Part shown: positions 16,256 to 28,896 of the stretch, piece by piece
How positions within the stretch are numbered: the first letter of the stretch is position 1
Layout: the number at the start of each line of letters is the position of its first letter
Origin: Rubrivivax sp.
GTDB taxonomy: Bacteria > Pseudomonadota > Gammaproteobacteria > Burkholderiales > Burkholderiaceae_C
Direction of reading: 5' to 3'
Length of the DNA stretch: 64,000 nt
Assembly: GCA_020248915.1 (NCBI GenBank)
Contig: JADCGP010000003.1
Coordinates: forward strand, 310,001 to 374,000
Made by a program: the position numbers and the translations under genes
The notes under the pieces: model-generated
The model's input: the letters and a program-made list of their open reading frames with translations, nothing else
What the model was told of the DNA's origin: nothing
The model's database searches: none

Positions 16256-17455
16256 CTACAGCAGCGTCGCGTCCGTCGGCTGCCCGAGCAGCAGCCGGCC
16301 GGCGAGCTCGAACGTGGGCTCGCCCACCATCAGGTGCTGCGTGGCCACGTGCACGTCGCGCAGGCAGCGCTGCAGCGGCGAGGCGGCGAAGATCGCGTCG
16401 CCGCCGGCCAGCGCGTGCACGCGGTCGACCACGGCCGCGGCGCCGTGCGCGACGTGCGTGGCCGCGAGGCGCAGGTCGCGCCGCGCCTGCAGGCCGATGG
16501 TGCCGGCCGAGCGTGCCGTGCCGGGCGTGCCGGTCGTGCCGGATGCACCCGGCGCGGGGTCGGCCGCCGCCTCGCGCCAGGCCTCGTCCACCGCCTCCAG
16601 CGCGAAGGCGCGCGCCGCGCGCCACTGCGCCTCGGCGCGCGCCAGCGCCTCGTGCACCGCCGGCCGCTGCGCCAGCGTCCGCTGGCTGCCCTGCGGCACC
16701 TTGGAGGCCGCCAGCGCCACGAAGGCGTCGAGCGCCTGGCGGGCGATGCCCGAGGCCGTGGCCGCGATGGCCAGCGCGAGCAGCCCGAACACCGGGAAGC
16801 GGTAGAGCGCCGTGTCCACCACCGGCGGCGTGTCGAGCATGCTGGCCGTGCGCTCGGCCGGCACCCAGTGCGGCGCGATGTCGAACTCGCCGCTGCCGGT
16901 GCCGCACAGGCCGAAGCTCGTCCAGTTGTCGAGCGGCTTCACGTGCGCCGCGTCCACCACCACCGACAGCACGCGCGGCGCGCCGGCGGCCGTCTTCTCG
17001 GGCGCGCCGTCCGCGCCGGGCACGAGGCAGCCGACCACCACGACGTCGGCATGCTGCACGCCGGAGCCCCAGGCCCAGCGGCCGCTGACGACGTAGCCGC
17101 TGCCCTCGCGCGCGGCGCGGCCGCGCGGCGCGAAGACGCCGGCGCACTTGAGATGGGCGCGGCCGAAGAGCGGCGCCGCAGTGCCCGCCGGCAGCCACGC
17201 GGCGACCAGCGCGCTGGTGCTCGAGATGAAGCTGCACCAGGCCGCCGACGCATCGGCGCGCGCGACCCGCTCGACGACGCGGAAGAACTCGGCCGGGTGC
17301 AGTTCGGGGCCGCCGCAGCTGCGCGGCGTGAGCAGGCGCATCAGCCCGAGGGCCGCCAGGCCGTCGGCCAGGTCGCGCGGCAGCCGCCGCGCGGCCTCGA
17401 TCTCGGCCGAGCGGCCGGCCAGCAGGGCGGCGGCGCGCTCGGCGGCCTCGATCAT
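16256..17455 (-). CDS. Acyl-CoA-dehydrogenase-fold flavoprotein (possible FADH2-dependent monooxygenase)
   Basis: 399 aa with the acyl-CoA dehydrogenase fold. N-terminal helical region (LPRDLADGLAALGLMRLLTP), middle beta domain (GVFAPRGRAAREGSGYVVSG; WAWGSGVQHADVVVVGCLVP) and a C-terminal helical region (LAGGDAIFAASPLQRCLRDV) whose GG and RDVHV blocks match the two-component flavin monooxygenase branch (HsaA, DszC and 4-hydroxyphenylacetate hydroxylase C2 types) better than true dehydrogenases. A Gly/Thr-rich insert (GASGTTGTPGTARSAGT) in the C-terminal half is unusual. A flavin reductase partner is not visible nearby. 16 bp downstream of the M20 peptidase stop, so co-transcription is possible. 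Confidence 0.75.
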   Translation of the reverse strand: MIEAAERAAALLAGRSAEIEAARRLPRDLADGLAALGLMRLLTPRSCGGPELHPAEFFRVVERVARADASAAWCSFISSTSALVAAWLPAGTAAPLFGRAHLKCAGVFAPRGRAAREGSGYVVSGRWAWGSGVQHADVVVVGCLVPGADGAPEKTAAGAPRVLSVVVDAAHVKPLDNWTSFGLCGTGSGEFDIAPHWVPAERTASMLDTPPVVDTALYRFPVFGLLALAIAATASGIARQALDAFVALAASKVPQGSQRTLAQRPAVHEALARAEAQWRAARAFALEAVDEAWREAAADPAPGASGTTGTPGTARSAGTIGLQARRDLRLAATHVAHGAAAVVDRVHALAGGDAIFAASPLQRCLRDVHVATQHLMVGEPTFELAGRLLLGQPTDATLL

Positions 17456-17471
17456 CGGCGGCCCGTCGCGC

Positions 17472-18928
<1,457 letters not shown>

Positions 18929-18932
<4 letters not shown>

Positions 18933-19813
18933 GCGGCGTGCTCCTCGGGCGGGCGGCCAGTGTAGGGCCGCCCGAGCCACTGCGTCAGCGCCCCGATCAC
19001 CTCGGCGCGCTCGGGCTCGTTGAAGATCTCGTGCGCCAGCCCCGGCCACTGCCGTGCGGTCAGCACCCCGCCGGGCGCGGCGGACGCGAACGCGGCGCTG
19101 CCGGCCGGCGCCACGCAGCGGTCGGCCCCGGCCCACATCAGCAGCGTCGGCACCCGCCAGCGCGGCGCGAGCTGCCGCACCAGCGCGCCGCCATCGACGA
19201 TGAAGCGCACCAGCGCCGGCGTCACGCGGTCGTGCACCAGCGGGTCGGCGGTGTAGGCCGCGACGACGGACGGGTCGCGGCTGATCCACGCCGGCTGCAG
19301 GCCATTGCCCAGCGCGAGGCCCGGCGCCAGGGGGCCCAGCACGGCGAGCAGCAGCTTCTGGAGCCCGTTCATGCCGGGGTCGAGCGCGGGCGAGGACAGC
19401 ACCAGCGCGTCCACCTCGCGCTGCCAGCGCGCGGGCAGCTCCGCCAGCCCCTCCGCGACGTGGCGTGCCGCGACCAGCCCGCCCATGCTGTGGCCGAGCA
19501 GCACGTGGCGGCCGCCGTCGCGGAAGTTGTCCATCACCTGCGTCACGTCGGCCAGCAGCGCCAGCGGGTGCGGCAGCGCGCCGCGCCGGCCCTCGCTGCG
19601 GCCGTGGCCGCGCTGGTCGTGCGCGAGCACGTGCCAGCCGGTGGCGTTGAGCGCCGCGGCCACGTGCTCGTAGCGGCCGACGTGCTCGCCCAGGCCGTGC
19701 ACGATCTGCACCGTGCCCCGGGCCGTGGCGGCGCCGCCGGCCGTCGCGGGCCAGCGGCGCACGTGCAGGCGCAGGTGCAGGTCGTCGTCGGTGATCAGCG
19801 TGTGGGTCGTCAT
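18929..19813 (-). CDS. Alpha/beta hydrolase, monoacylglycerol-lipase-like
   Basis: Serine hydrolase of 294 aa. Nucleophile elbow GHSMGG with Ser109, oxyanion region VHGLGEHVGRY and DQRGHGRSEG are diagnostic for lysophospholipase/monoacylglycerol lipases. Late acid and histidine appear in WAGADRCVAP and GLAHEIFNEPER. No signal peptide, so probably cytosolic. Overlaps the M20 peptidase start; divergent from the isomerase-like gene (64-bp gap). Confidence 0.9.
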
Positions 19814-19877
19814 CGGGGGCGTCGTGCGCGATGCCGCGCCGTTCCCCGGGATTGCACCACGCCGCTATCCTCCCTTC

Positions 19878-20720
19878 ATGGACGACACCTTCTTCGGCCT
19901 CGAGCTCGCGCCCTCGGGCGTGGCCCACCTGCAGCTCAACCGCCCCGAGCGCATGAACACGCTGGCGCCGGCCTTCTTCCCGGCGCTGCGCGACGCCGTG
20001 CAGCGCCTGAGCGCCGAGGGCCGCGCGCGCGTGCTGGTCGTCAGCTCCACCGGCCGGCACTTCAGCGCCGGCATGGCGCTCGAGGTGTTCGCCGGCGGCA
20101 GCGAGCTGGCCGAGCTGCTGCACCTGCGCGACGCGCGCCAGCGCCTGGCCTTCCAGGACCACCTGCGCCAGCTGATGCGCTGCTTCGACGTGCTGGAGCA
20201 GGCGCGCTTTCCGGTCATCGCCGCCATCCAGGGCGGCTGCATCGGCGGCGCGCTCGACCTCGCGGCCGCCTGCGACCTGCGCGTGGCCAGCGCCGACGCC
20301 TTCTTCACGGTGCAGGAGATCCACATCGGCATGGCCGCCGACCTCGGCGTGCTGCAGCGGCTGCCGAAGATCGTGCCGCCGGGCGTGGCGCGCGAGATGG
20401 CCTTCACCGGCGAGCGCGTCGGCGCGGAGCGGGCGCTGGCCGTCGGCCTGGTCAACGCGGTGCGACCCGACGCGGCGGCTGCCCTCGAGCACGCGTTGCA
20501 GCTCGCCCGCGCGATCGCCGCCAAGAGCCCGCTGGCGATCGCCGGCACCAAGATGGCGCTGAACTACGCGGTCGACCACCCGACGGCCGACGCGCTCGAG
20601 CAGATGACGCTGCTGCAGAGCGCCATCTTCGACCTCGGCGAGATGGGCCGCGCGATCGCGGCCTGGAAGGCCAAGGGCGAGGCGGCGTTCGACGCGTTGG
20701 CGCCGGTGCGGCCGGTGTAG
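19878..20720 (+). CDS. Enoyl-CoA hydratase/isomerase, Delta3,5-Delta2,4-dienoyl-CoA isomerase-like
   Basis: Crotonase-family enzyme of 280 aa. Oxyanion-hole blocks FSAGMAL and QGGCIGGALDLAAACDLR; the catalytic region QEIHIGMAADLGVLQRLPKI keeps both acidic residues (Glu in QE, Asp in AAD) that mark peroxisomal/mitochondrial dienoyl-CoA isomerase (ECH1) rather than simple hydratases. It would shift double bonds in unsaturated fatty acyl-CoAs during beta-oxidation. Start ATG 19878 directly follows the intergenic region with the lipase. No other fatty-acid genes are adjacent apart from the acyl-CoA-dehydrogenase-fold gene further left. Confidence 0.87.
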   Translation: MDDTFFGLELAPSGVAHLQLNRPERMNTLAPAFFPALRDAVQRLSAEGRARVLVVSSTGRHFSAGMALEVFAGGSELAELLHLRDARQRLAFQDHLRQLMRCFDVLEQARFPVIAAIQGGCIGGALDLAAACDLRVASADAFFTVQEIHIGMAADLGVLQRLPKIVPPGVAREMAFTGERVGAERALAVGLVNAVRPDAAAALEHALQLARAIAAKSPLAIAGTKMALNYAVDHPTADALEQMTLLQSAIFDLGEMGRAIAAWKAKGEAAFDALAPVRPV

Positions 20721-20773
20721 GGCCGGGGCGCGCGCCGGCCGTTGCCGCCCGCGCGGCCGCCGGCGCCAGCGGT

Positions 20774-21571
20774 CTACAGCGCGAAGTCGTAGTCGATGAC
20801 CACCGGCGCGTGGTCGCTGAAGCGCTCGGCGGTGTAGATCTGCTCGCGCCGCGCGGTGGCCGCGAGAGCCGGCGTGGCGAGGTGGTAATCGAGCCGCCAG
20901 CCCACGTTCTTGGCGCGCGCCTGGCCGCGCTGGCTCCACCAGGTGTATTGCTCGGGGTGCGGGTTCAGCGTGCGGAACACGTCCACCAGCCCGCCCTGGG
21001 TCAGGAGTCTGGTCATCCAGGCCCGCTCCTCGGGAAGGAAGCCGCTGTTCTTCTGGTTGCCCTTCCAGTTCCTGAGGTCGATCTCCTGGTGCGCGATGTT
21101 GATGTCGCCCACCAGGATGAACTCGCGCTCCCGGCGCAGCGTCTGCAGGTGGCGGTAGACCTTGTCGAGGAAGCGGAACTTGGCCTCCTGGCGCTCGGGG
21201 CCGCTGGAGCCGCTCGGGAAGTAGCAGCTGATCAGGCTCAGCTTGCGCGTGGCGGTGTCGTAGCGGGCCTCGACCCAGCGGCCCTCTGCGTCGAACTCGC
21301 CCCGGTCGAAGCCGAACCGCAGGTCGCTCGGCGGCTTGCGCAGGTACAGGCCGACGCCGGAATAGCCCTTCTTCTCGGCGAAGTGGAAGTGCCCGTCGAG
21401 GCCGCCCGCGCCGCCGATCCGCTCGAAGCGGCCGGCCACGTCCGCGGCCTGGGCCTTGAGCTCCTGCACGCCCATACAATCCGCACCCGCTCCGGCCGCC
21501 CAGGCGACGAAGCCCTTGTCGGCTGCCGAGCGGATGCCGTTCAGGTTCAGCGTGACCAGCCGGAAAGACAC
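20774..21571 (-). CDS. xth: Exodeoxyribonuclease III
   Basis: AP endonuclease/3'-exonuclease of base-excision repair, 265 aa. Opens with LVTLNLNGIRSA (conserved Asn) and has VQELK (catalytic Glu, residue 37), ARYDTATRKLSLISCYFPSG, VGDINIAHQEIDL (Asp/Asn metal and substrate ligands) and the terminal SDHAPVVIDYDF (Asp-His pair). The best start is GTG 21571, preceded by a purine-rich GGCGGAAGG; an upstream in-frame extension runs into the divergent pyrE and is rejected. The two divergent starts are only 39 bp apart. Confidence 0.93.
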   Translation of the reverse strand: MSFRLVTLNLNGIRSAADKGFVAWAAGAGADCMGVQELKAQAADVAGRFERIGGAGGLDGHFHFAEKKGYSGVGLYLRKPPSDLRFGFDRGEFDAEGRWVEARYDTATRKLSLISCYFPSGSSGPERQEAKFRFLDKVYRHLQTLRREREFILVGDINIAHQEIDLRNWKGNQKNSGFLPEERAWMTRLLTQGGLVDVFRTLNPHPEQYTWWSQRGQARAKNVGWRLDYHLATPALAATARREQIYTAERFSDHAPVVIDYDFAL

Positions 21572-21610
21572 CCTTCCGCCCCTTGCCTCGTATTGAATCG
21601 CGCCGCCCCG

Positions 21611-22285
21611 ATGACGACCGCCGCCGACCCGTCGATTGCGCAGGAGTTCGTCCGCTTCGCGGTGCAGACCGGCGTGCTGCGCTTCGGCGAGTTCCGCACG
21701 AAGGCCGGCCGCTCCAGCCCGTACTTCTTCGATGCCGGGCGCTTCGACGACGGCGCCAAGCTCGGTCGTCTCGCAGAATTTTACGCACGCCGCCTCGCGG
21801 CGAGCGGCCTGCAGTTCGACATGCTGTTCGGGCCCGCGTACAAGGGCATCCCGCTGGCGGCGACGCTGGCTGTCGCACTGGCCGCGCGCGGCCGCAGCGC
21901 GCCGTTCTCCTACAACCGCAAGGAAGCGAAGGACCACGGCGAGGGCGGAACGCTGGTCGGCGCGAGGCCGTCCGGCCGCATCCTGATCGTCGACGACGTC
22001 ATCTCCGCGGGAACCTCGGTGCGCGAATCCATCGCCCTGCTGCAGGCCGCCGGCGCCACGCCGGTGGCGGTGCTGGTCTCGCTCGACCGGCAGGAGCAGG
22101 CCACCGACGGCGGGCGCGACGTGCCGTGGAGCGCGATGCAGTACGTGCAGCGCGAGCTCGGCCTGCAGCCGCTGGCGATCGCCACCCTCGAGGACCTGCT
22201 CGCCGTGCTGCGCGACTCCGCCGACCCGGCGCTGGCTGCGCACGCCGGCCCTGTGCAGGCCTACCGCGAGCGCTACGGAGTCTGA
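21611..22285 (+). CDS. pyrE: Orotate phosphoribosyltransferase
   Basis: Converts orotate and PRPP to orotidine 5'-phosphate in de novo pyrimidine synthesis. 224 aa. Orotate-binding loop region FRTKAGRSSPYFFDAG, the flexible SYNRKEAKDHGEGG loop and PRPP-binding motif ILIVDDVISAGTSV. ATG 21611; longer in-frame readings belong to the other strand's genes. Separated from the DUF4124 gene by 80 bp. Confidence 0.96.
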   Translation: MTTAADPSIAQEFVRFAVQTGVLRFGEFRTKAGRSSPYFFDAGRFDDGAKLGRLAEFYARRLAASGLQFDMLFGPAYKGIPLAATLAVALAARGRSAPFSYNRKEAKDHGEGGTLVGARPSGRILIVDDVISAGTSVRESIALLQAAGATPVAVLVSLDRQEQATDGGRDVPWSAMQYVQRELGLQPLAIATLEDLLAVLRDSADPALAAHAGPVQAYRERYGV

Positions 22286-22365
22286 GGTGACGCAGCCAGC
22301 CGTGCTCGCCTCGCCGTCCCCGTGGGGGGCGCCCGGCCCGGTCCCCCTGCCAGGGCGGTGCTGAG

Positions 22366-23130
22366 ATGCGCGCCGCCGTTCCCTGCGCCGCCTTCCTGCT
22401 GGCCGCCGTGGCGGCGGCCGGGGCCGGCAGCGCCGTGGCACAGACGCCGGTGAAGCCCGGCGAGGGGATCTTCACCTGTGTCGACGAGCGCGGGCGCCGG
22501 CTGACTTCCGACCGGCCGATTCCTGAGTGCGTGGCCCGCGAGCAGCGGCTGTTGAACCGGGACGGCTCGCTGCGCCAGGTGATCCCGCCCACGCTGACGG
22601 CGGAGGAGCGGGCCGCGAAGGAGGCGCGCGAGCGGCTCGCCGCCGAGGACCGCGCCGCGCAGCAGGACGCCGTGCGTCGCGACCGCAACCTGCTGCAGCG
22701 CTTCCCGAACGAGGCGGCGCACCAGCGTGCGCGCCAGGCGGCCCTCGAGCCGGCGCAGACGGCGCTGGCCAACACCGACCGGCGGCTCGCCGACCTGGCC
22801 CGCGAGCGGCTGCCGCTGACAAGCGAGGCCGAGTTCTACGCCGGCAAGGCGCTGCCGCCGAAGCTCAAGACGTCCATCGACGCCAACGATGCCGCCGTCG
22901 AGGCGCAGAAGGCGGCCCGCGTGACCCAGGCGGCCGAGGTGGCTCGGGTCACGGCTCTGTTCGACGCCGAGCTCGAACGGCTGCGCAAGCTGTGGTCGGG
23001 CGCGCCGGCCGGGTCGCTGGGCCCGCTGCCGCAGGGCGCGGCCATGCCGGCCACGCCTGGCTCGGCGCCGAGCCAGGCCGCCGCACCGCCAGCGGCATCG
23101 GCATTGCCGGCGCCGCCGCCTCCGCGCTGA
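22366..23130 (+). CDS. DUF4124-domain secreted protein
   Basis: 254 aa with a signal peptide (MRAAVPCAAFLLAAVAAAG, cleavage near AVAQ). The DUF4124 core follows directly (GIFTCVDERGRRLTSDRPIP), then a charged coiled-coil-like region (about 85-210; LTAEERAAKEARERLAAED) and an Ala/Pro-rich tail ending PAPPPPR. DUF4124 proteins are common in beta- and gammaproteobacteria and of unknown function. Follows pyrE by 80 bp. Confidence 0.85.
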   Translation: MRAAVPCAAFLLAAVAAAGAGSAVAQTPVKPGEGIFTCVDERGRRLTSDRPIPECVAREQRLLNRDGSLRQVIPPTLTAEERAAKEARERLAAEDRAAQQDAVRRDRNLLQRFPNEAAHQRARQAALEPAQTALANTDRRLADLARERLPLTSEAEFYAGKALPPKLKTSIDANDAAVEAQKAARVTQAAEVARVTALFDAELERLRKLWSGAPAGSLGPLPQGAAMPATPGSAPSQAAAPPAASALPAPPPPR

Positions 23131-23198
23131 GGCTGCGCTCGGGCCGCGCCTGCGCCGGGAGCTGGCCGCGTCGCCACGCCCGTTGCCGGCCGCCCGGC

Positions 23199-24686
23199 TC
23201 AGGGTGCGAGCTTGCGGCGCAGCAGTTCGGAGGCCTGCGCCGGGTTGGCCTTGCCCTGGCTGGCCTTCATCACCTGGCCGACGAGCGCATTGAACGCCTT
23301 GTCCTTGCCGGCGCGGAACTCGTCGACGCTCTTCGGGTTGCGCGCGATCACCTCGTCGACGATCGCCTCGAGGGCGCCGGTGTCGTTCATCTGCGCCAAA
23401 CCGAGCCGCGCGATCACCTCGTCGACCTCCGCCGCGCCGCCCCACAGCGCGTCGAACACCTGCCGCGCGCCGTTGTGCGACACCGTGCCGTCGGCCACGC
23501 GGCCGATCAGCGCGGCCAGCACGCCCGGCGCGATCGGCGCCGCGCCGATCCCGATGCCCTCGGCGTTGAGCCGCTTGCTGAACTCGCCCATCAGCCAGTT
23601 CGCGGCCTGCTTGGCCCAGACCGCGCGTGGCGGCCCGCCCGCGAGGGCCAGGCCGGCGTCGCGCACGGCCTCGTAGTAGCGGGCAAAGGCGGGCGCCTGC
23701 GTCATCGCCTGCGCGTCGTAGGGCGCCAGCCCGTCGTCACGCTGCAGCCGCGCGGCCATCGCGCCGGGCAGCTCGGGCAGCGACGCGCGCACCTGCTCCA
23801 CCCAGCCGGGCGCGATGACCAGCGGCGGCAGGTCCGGATCGGGGAAGTAGCGGTAGTCGTGCGCGTCTTCCTTGCTGCGCATCGCCCGCGTCTCGCCGCT
23901 GTCGGGGTCGAACAGCACCGTGGCCTGCTCGACCGGCAGGCCGTCCTCGACGCGATCGATCTGCCACTGGACCTCGAAGTCGATCGCCTGCTGCAGGAAG
24001 CGGAAGCTGTTGAGGTTCTTGATCTCGCGCCGCGTGCCGAAGGGCTGCCCGGGGCGGCGGACGCTGACGTTGGCATCGCAGCGGAAGCTCCCCTCCTGCA
24101 TGTTGCCGTCGCAGATGCCGAGCCAGACGACCAGCGCGTGCAGCGCGCGCGCGTACTCCACCGCCTCGACGCTCGCGCGCATGTCGGGCTCGGAGACGAT
24201 CTCCAGCAGCGGCGTGCCGGCGCGGTTGAGGTCGATCCCGGACATGCCGTGGAAGTCCTCGTGCAGGCTCTTGCCGGCGTCCTCCTCGAGGTGCGCGCGC
24301 GTCAGCCGCACGCTGCGCGGCCGGCCCTCCAGCACGAAGTCGATCCGGCCGCCCTGGACGACCGGCACCTCGTACTGGCTGATCTGGTAGCCCTTGGGAA
24401 GGTCGGGGTAGAAGTAGTTCTTGCGCGCGAAGATCGACAGCGGCGCGATGCGCGCACCGACGGCCAGGCCGAAGCGGATGGCGCGCTCGACCGCACCGCG
24501 GTTGGGCACCGGCAGCGTGCCGGGCAGCGCAAGGTCGACCGCACAGGCCTGGGTGTTGGGCTCCGCCCCGAAACGCGTGCTGGCGCCGCTGAACATCTTG
24601 CTGGCCGTGCTGAGCTGGGCGTGGGTTTCCAGGCCGATGACGACCTCCCAGCCGCGCACCAGCGGCGCCGGGCCCGCGGCGCTCAC
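23199..24686 (-). CDS. gatB: Aspartyl/glutamyl-tRNA amidotransferase subunit B
   Basis: Kinase/tRNA-binding subunit of GatCAB, which converts misacylated Glu-tRNAGln (and Asp-tRNAAsn) to the amide form. 495 aa. The start [19 protein letters not shown] and [18 protein letters not shown] are family signatures; the C-terminal YqeY-like domain ends [18 protein letters not shown] 24686 overlaps the gatA stop as GTGA, so the GTG start is well supported. Confidence 0.97.
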   Translation of the reverse strand: MSAAGPAPLVRGWEVVIGLETHAQLSTASKMFSGASTRFGAEPNTQACAVDLALPGTLPVPNRGAVERAIRFGLAVGARIAPLSIFARKNYFYPDLPKGYQISQYEVPVVQGGRIDFVLEGRPRSVRLTRAHLEEDAGKSLHEDFHGMSGIDLNRAGTPLLEIVSEPDMRASVEAVEYARALHALVVWLGICDGNMQEGSFRCDANVSVRRPGQPFGTRREIKNLNSFRFLQQAIDFEVQWQIDRVEDGLPVEQATVLFDPDSGETRAMRSKEDAHDYRYFPDPDLPPLVIAPGWVEQVRASLPELPGAMAARLQRDDGLAPYDAQAMTQAPAFARYYEAVRDAGLALAGGPPRAVWAKQAANWLMGEFSKRLNAEGIGIGAAPIAPGVLAALIGRVADGTVSHNGARQVFDALWGGAAEVDEVIARLGLAQMNDTGALEAIVDEVIARNPKSVDEFRAGKDKAFNALVGQVMKASQGKANPAQASELLRRKLAP

Positions 24687-26208
24687 TGCGGCCTCCGCGC
24701 GTGCCAGTCGGTGGCCTGCTGCAGCGCGTGCGCGGCGTGCAGCAGCGCACCCTCGGCGAAGTAGTCGCCGATCAGCTGCAGCCCCACCGGCAGGCCGCCT
24801 TCGCCGAAGCCGGCCGGCACGCTCATCCCCGGCAGCCCGGCCAGGCTCGCCGGCAGCGTGAAGATGTCGGCCAGGTAGGCCTGGACCGGGTCGTCCGCGC
24901 CGGCGCCGAGCTTCCAGGCCACGGTCGGTGCCACCGGGCCGGCGATCAGGTCGCAGCGGCCGAAAGCGGCGCGGAAGTCGTCGGCGATCATCCGGCGCAG
25001 CTTCTGCGCCTGCAGGTAGTAGGCGTCGTAGTAGCCATGCGACAGCACGTAGGTGCCGATCATGATCCGGCGCTTGACCTCGGCGCCGAAGCCCTCGCTG
25101 CGGGTCTTGCGGTACATGTCGGCCAGGTCCGCATAGCGCGCGGCGCGGTGGCCGTAGCGCACGCCGTCGAAGCGCGACAGGTTCGAGCTCGCCTCGGCCG
25201 GGGCGATGATGTAGTAGACGGGGATCGAGAGCTCGGTGCGCGGCAGGCTCACGTCGAGCAGCGTCGCGCCGAGCTTCTCGAGCTCGGTCAGTGCCGCGCG
25301 CACCGCGGCGGCCACGTCCGGCGCCAGCCCGGGCGGGAAGAACTCAGCGGGCAGCCCGATGCGCACGCCCTGCAGCGGGCGCGCGGCGCTGGCCCCCGGG
25401 CGCGGCGCGCGCATCGCGGCGGCGTAGTCCTGCGGCGGCCGCGCGGCGCTGGTGGCGTCGCGCGGGTCGTGGCCGCTCATCGCCGACAGCAGCAGCGCGC
25501 AGTCCTCGGCGCTGGTGCCCAGCGGGCCGGCTTGGTCGAGGCTGCTCGCGAAGGCGATCATGCCGTGCCGGCTGCACACGCCGTAGGTGGGCTTGATGCC
25601 GGTGATGCCGCAGAACGCGGCCGGCTGGCGGATCGAGCCGCCGGTGTCGGTGCCGGTGGCGCCGGCAACCAGGCCGGCGGCCACCCCGGCCGCCGAGCCG
25701 CCCGAGCTGCCGCCGGGCACGCGGCTGCGGTCCCAGGGGTTGCGCGTCGGGAAGAAGGCCGAGTTCTCGTTGGCCGAGCCCATCGCGAACTCGTCGCAGT
25801 TGAGCTTGCCCAGGCACACGGTGCCGGCTCCGGGGGCGCCGCCCGGCTCGCCGGCGCCGAGCCGCGCCACGACGGTGGCGTCGAACGGGCTGCGGTAGCC
25901 GGCCAGCATCCGCGAGCCCGCGGTGCTGGGCTGGCCGCGGGTGACGAAGATGTCCTTGTGCGCGATCGGCACGCCGGCCAGCGGGCCCGAGTCGCCGCGC
26001 GCCCGTGCCGCGTCGGCGGCGTCGGCGGCCGCCAGCGCACCCTCGGCGTCGACCGCCAGGAAGGCGCCCAGGCCGTCGGGCCGGCGCTGCTCGGCCTCGA
26101 TGGCGGCCAGCAGCGCGGCGGTGGCCTCGCGGCTGGACAGCGCGCGCTCGTCCAGCGCGCGGGCGAGCGCGGCCACGCCCCGGGGCAGGCCGGCCGGTGG
26201 CGCGGCGC

Positions 26209-26212
<4 letters not shown>
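24683..26212 (-). CDS. gatA: Aspartyl/glutamyl-tRNA amidotransferase subunit A
   Basis: Glutaminase subunit of GatCAB, 509 aa. Amidase signature with catalytic Lys in [11 protein letters not shown] and the Ser-cisSer-Lys region [31 protein letters not shown] and [17 protein letters not shown] 26212 overlaps the gatC stop (GTGA); an upstream in-frame extension to 26569 is dismissed for that reason. Confidence 0.97.
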
Positions 26213-27812
<1,600 letters not shown>

Positions 27813-27869
27813 GCCGCTGCCCGTGGCGCGCACGGCCGGTCGCCGCGCGCGCGACAATCGGCGCCCACC

Positions 27870-28826
27870 ATGCCGCTCGGCACGATCGACCGCACCCCGC
27901 CGCCGTTCTTCCGCCAGGGCCCTTCGGCGGCCACGCGGCTCGTCTTCTTCTCCGCACTGGCCGTCTTCCTGATGGTGGCCGACGCGCGCCTGGGCTTCGT
28001 CGAGCCGTTGCGCGCCGGGCTGGCGGTGGCGCTGCTGCCGCTGCAGCGCGCGCTGCTGGTGCCGGTGGAGATGGCGCGCGGCGGCGGCCAGTACCTGCAG
28101 CGCCTGGATGATGCGCTGGCGTCCGAGCGTGCCGCGCGCGAGAAGCTCGCCGCGCAGGCGGCCCTGCTGGCCACCGCGGAGCAGCAGGCCGCCGAGGCCG
28201 CCCGGCTGCGCGCGCTGCTGGCGCTGCAGCCCGCGCTGCCGGTGCCGGCGGTGCCGGCCGAGGTGCTGTACGAGGCTGCCGACCCGTACTCGCGCAAGCT
28301 CTTCGTCGACCGCGGCCGCACGCACGGTGTCGAGCTCGGCGCGCCGGTCGTCAACGAGGCCGGCGTGCTCGGGCAGGTGACGCGCGTGTACCCGCTGACC
28401 AGCGAGGTCACGCTGCTGGCCGACAAGGACGCGGCGATCCCGGTCCTCAACGTCCGCACCCAGCAGCGCGCGGCGGCCTTCGGCGGGGCCGGCGGCGGCC
28501 AGATGGAGCTGCGCTTCACGTCGGCCAACGCCGACGTCCAGGCCGGCGACGCGCTGCACACCGGCGGCCTGGACGGCATCTACCCCCCGGGGCTCCCGGT
28601 GGCGGTGGTGGCGGCCGTCGAGCGGCGTGTCGAGTCGGGGTTCGCCCGCGTGCTGCTGAGGCCGGCGGCGCCCCCCGACGGGGTGCGCTTCGTGCTGCTG
28701 CTGCAACCCGCCTCGGTGCGGCTGCCGCCGCGCCCCGACGCGGAGCCCGCACCTGCGGCGGGCGGCCGGGCCGACCACGTGCTGAAGACGCCGCGCCGCG
28801 CAGCCGGCGGGGCCTCCGCGCCGTGA
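27870..28826 (+). CDS. mreC: Rod shape-determining protein MreC
   Basis: 318-aa bitopic protein: one N-terminal transmembrane segment (LVFFSALAVFLMVADARLG), a coiled coil (about 75-115; RAAREKLAAQAALLATAEQQ) and the periplasmic beta-barrel domain (FVDRGRTHGVELGAPVVNE; GLDGIYPPGLPV). Links MreB to PBP2 in the elongasome. 57 bp after mreB. Confidence 0.95.
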   Translation: MPLGTIDRTPPPFFRQGPSAATRLVFFSALAVFLMVADARLGFVEPLRAGLAVALLPLQRALLVPVEMARGGGQYLQRLDDALASERAAREKLAAQAALLATAEQQAAEAARLRALLALQPALPVPAVPAEVLYEAADPYSRKLFVDRGRTHGVELGAPVVNEAGVLGQVTRVYPLTSEVTLLADKDAAIPVLNVRTQQRAAAFGGAGGGQMELRFTSANADVQAGDALHTGGLDGIYPPGLPVAVVAAVERRVESGFARVLLRPAAPPDGVRFVLLLQPASVRLPPRPDAEPAPAAGGRADHVLKTPRRAAGGASAP

Positions 28827-28896
28827 CCCGCGCGGACCGGGCGGCGGCCCGGCGCGCGCCGGTCGCCGGCGTGGCGCCGCCGGGGAGGGCTGGCCG

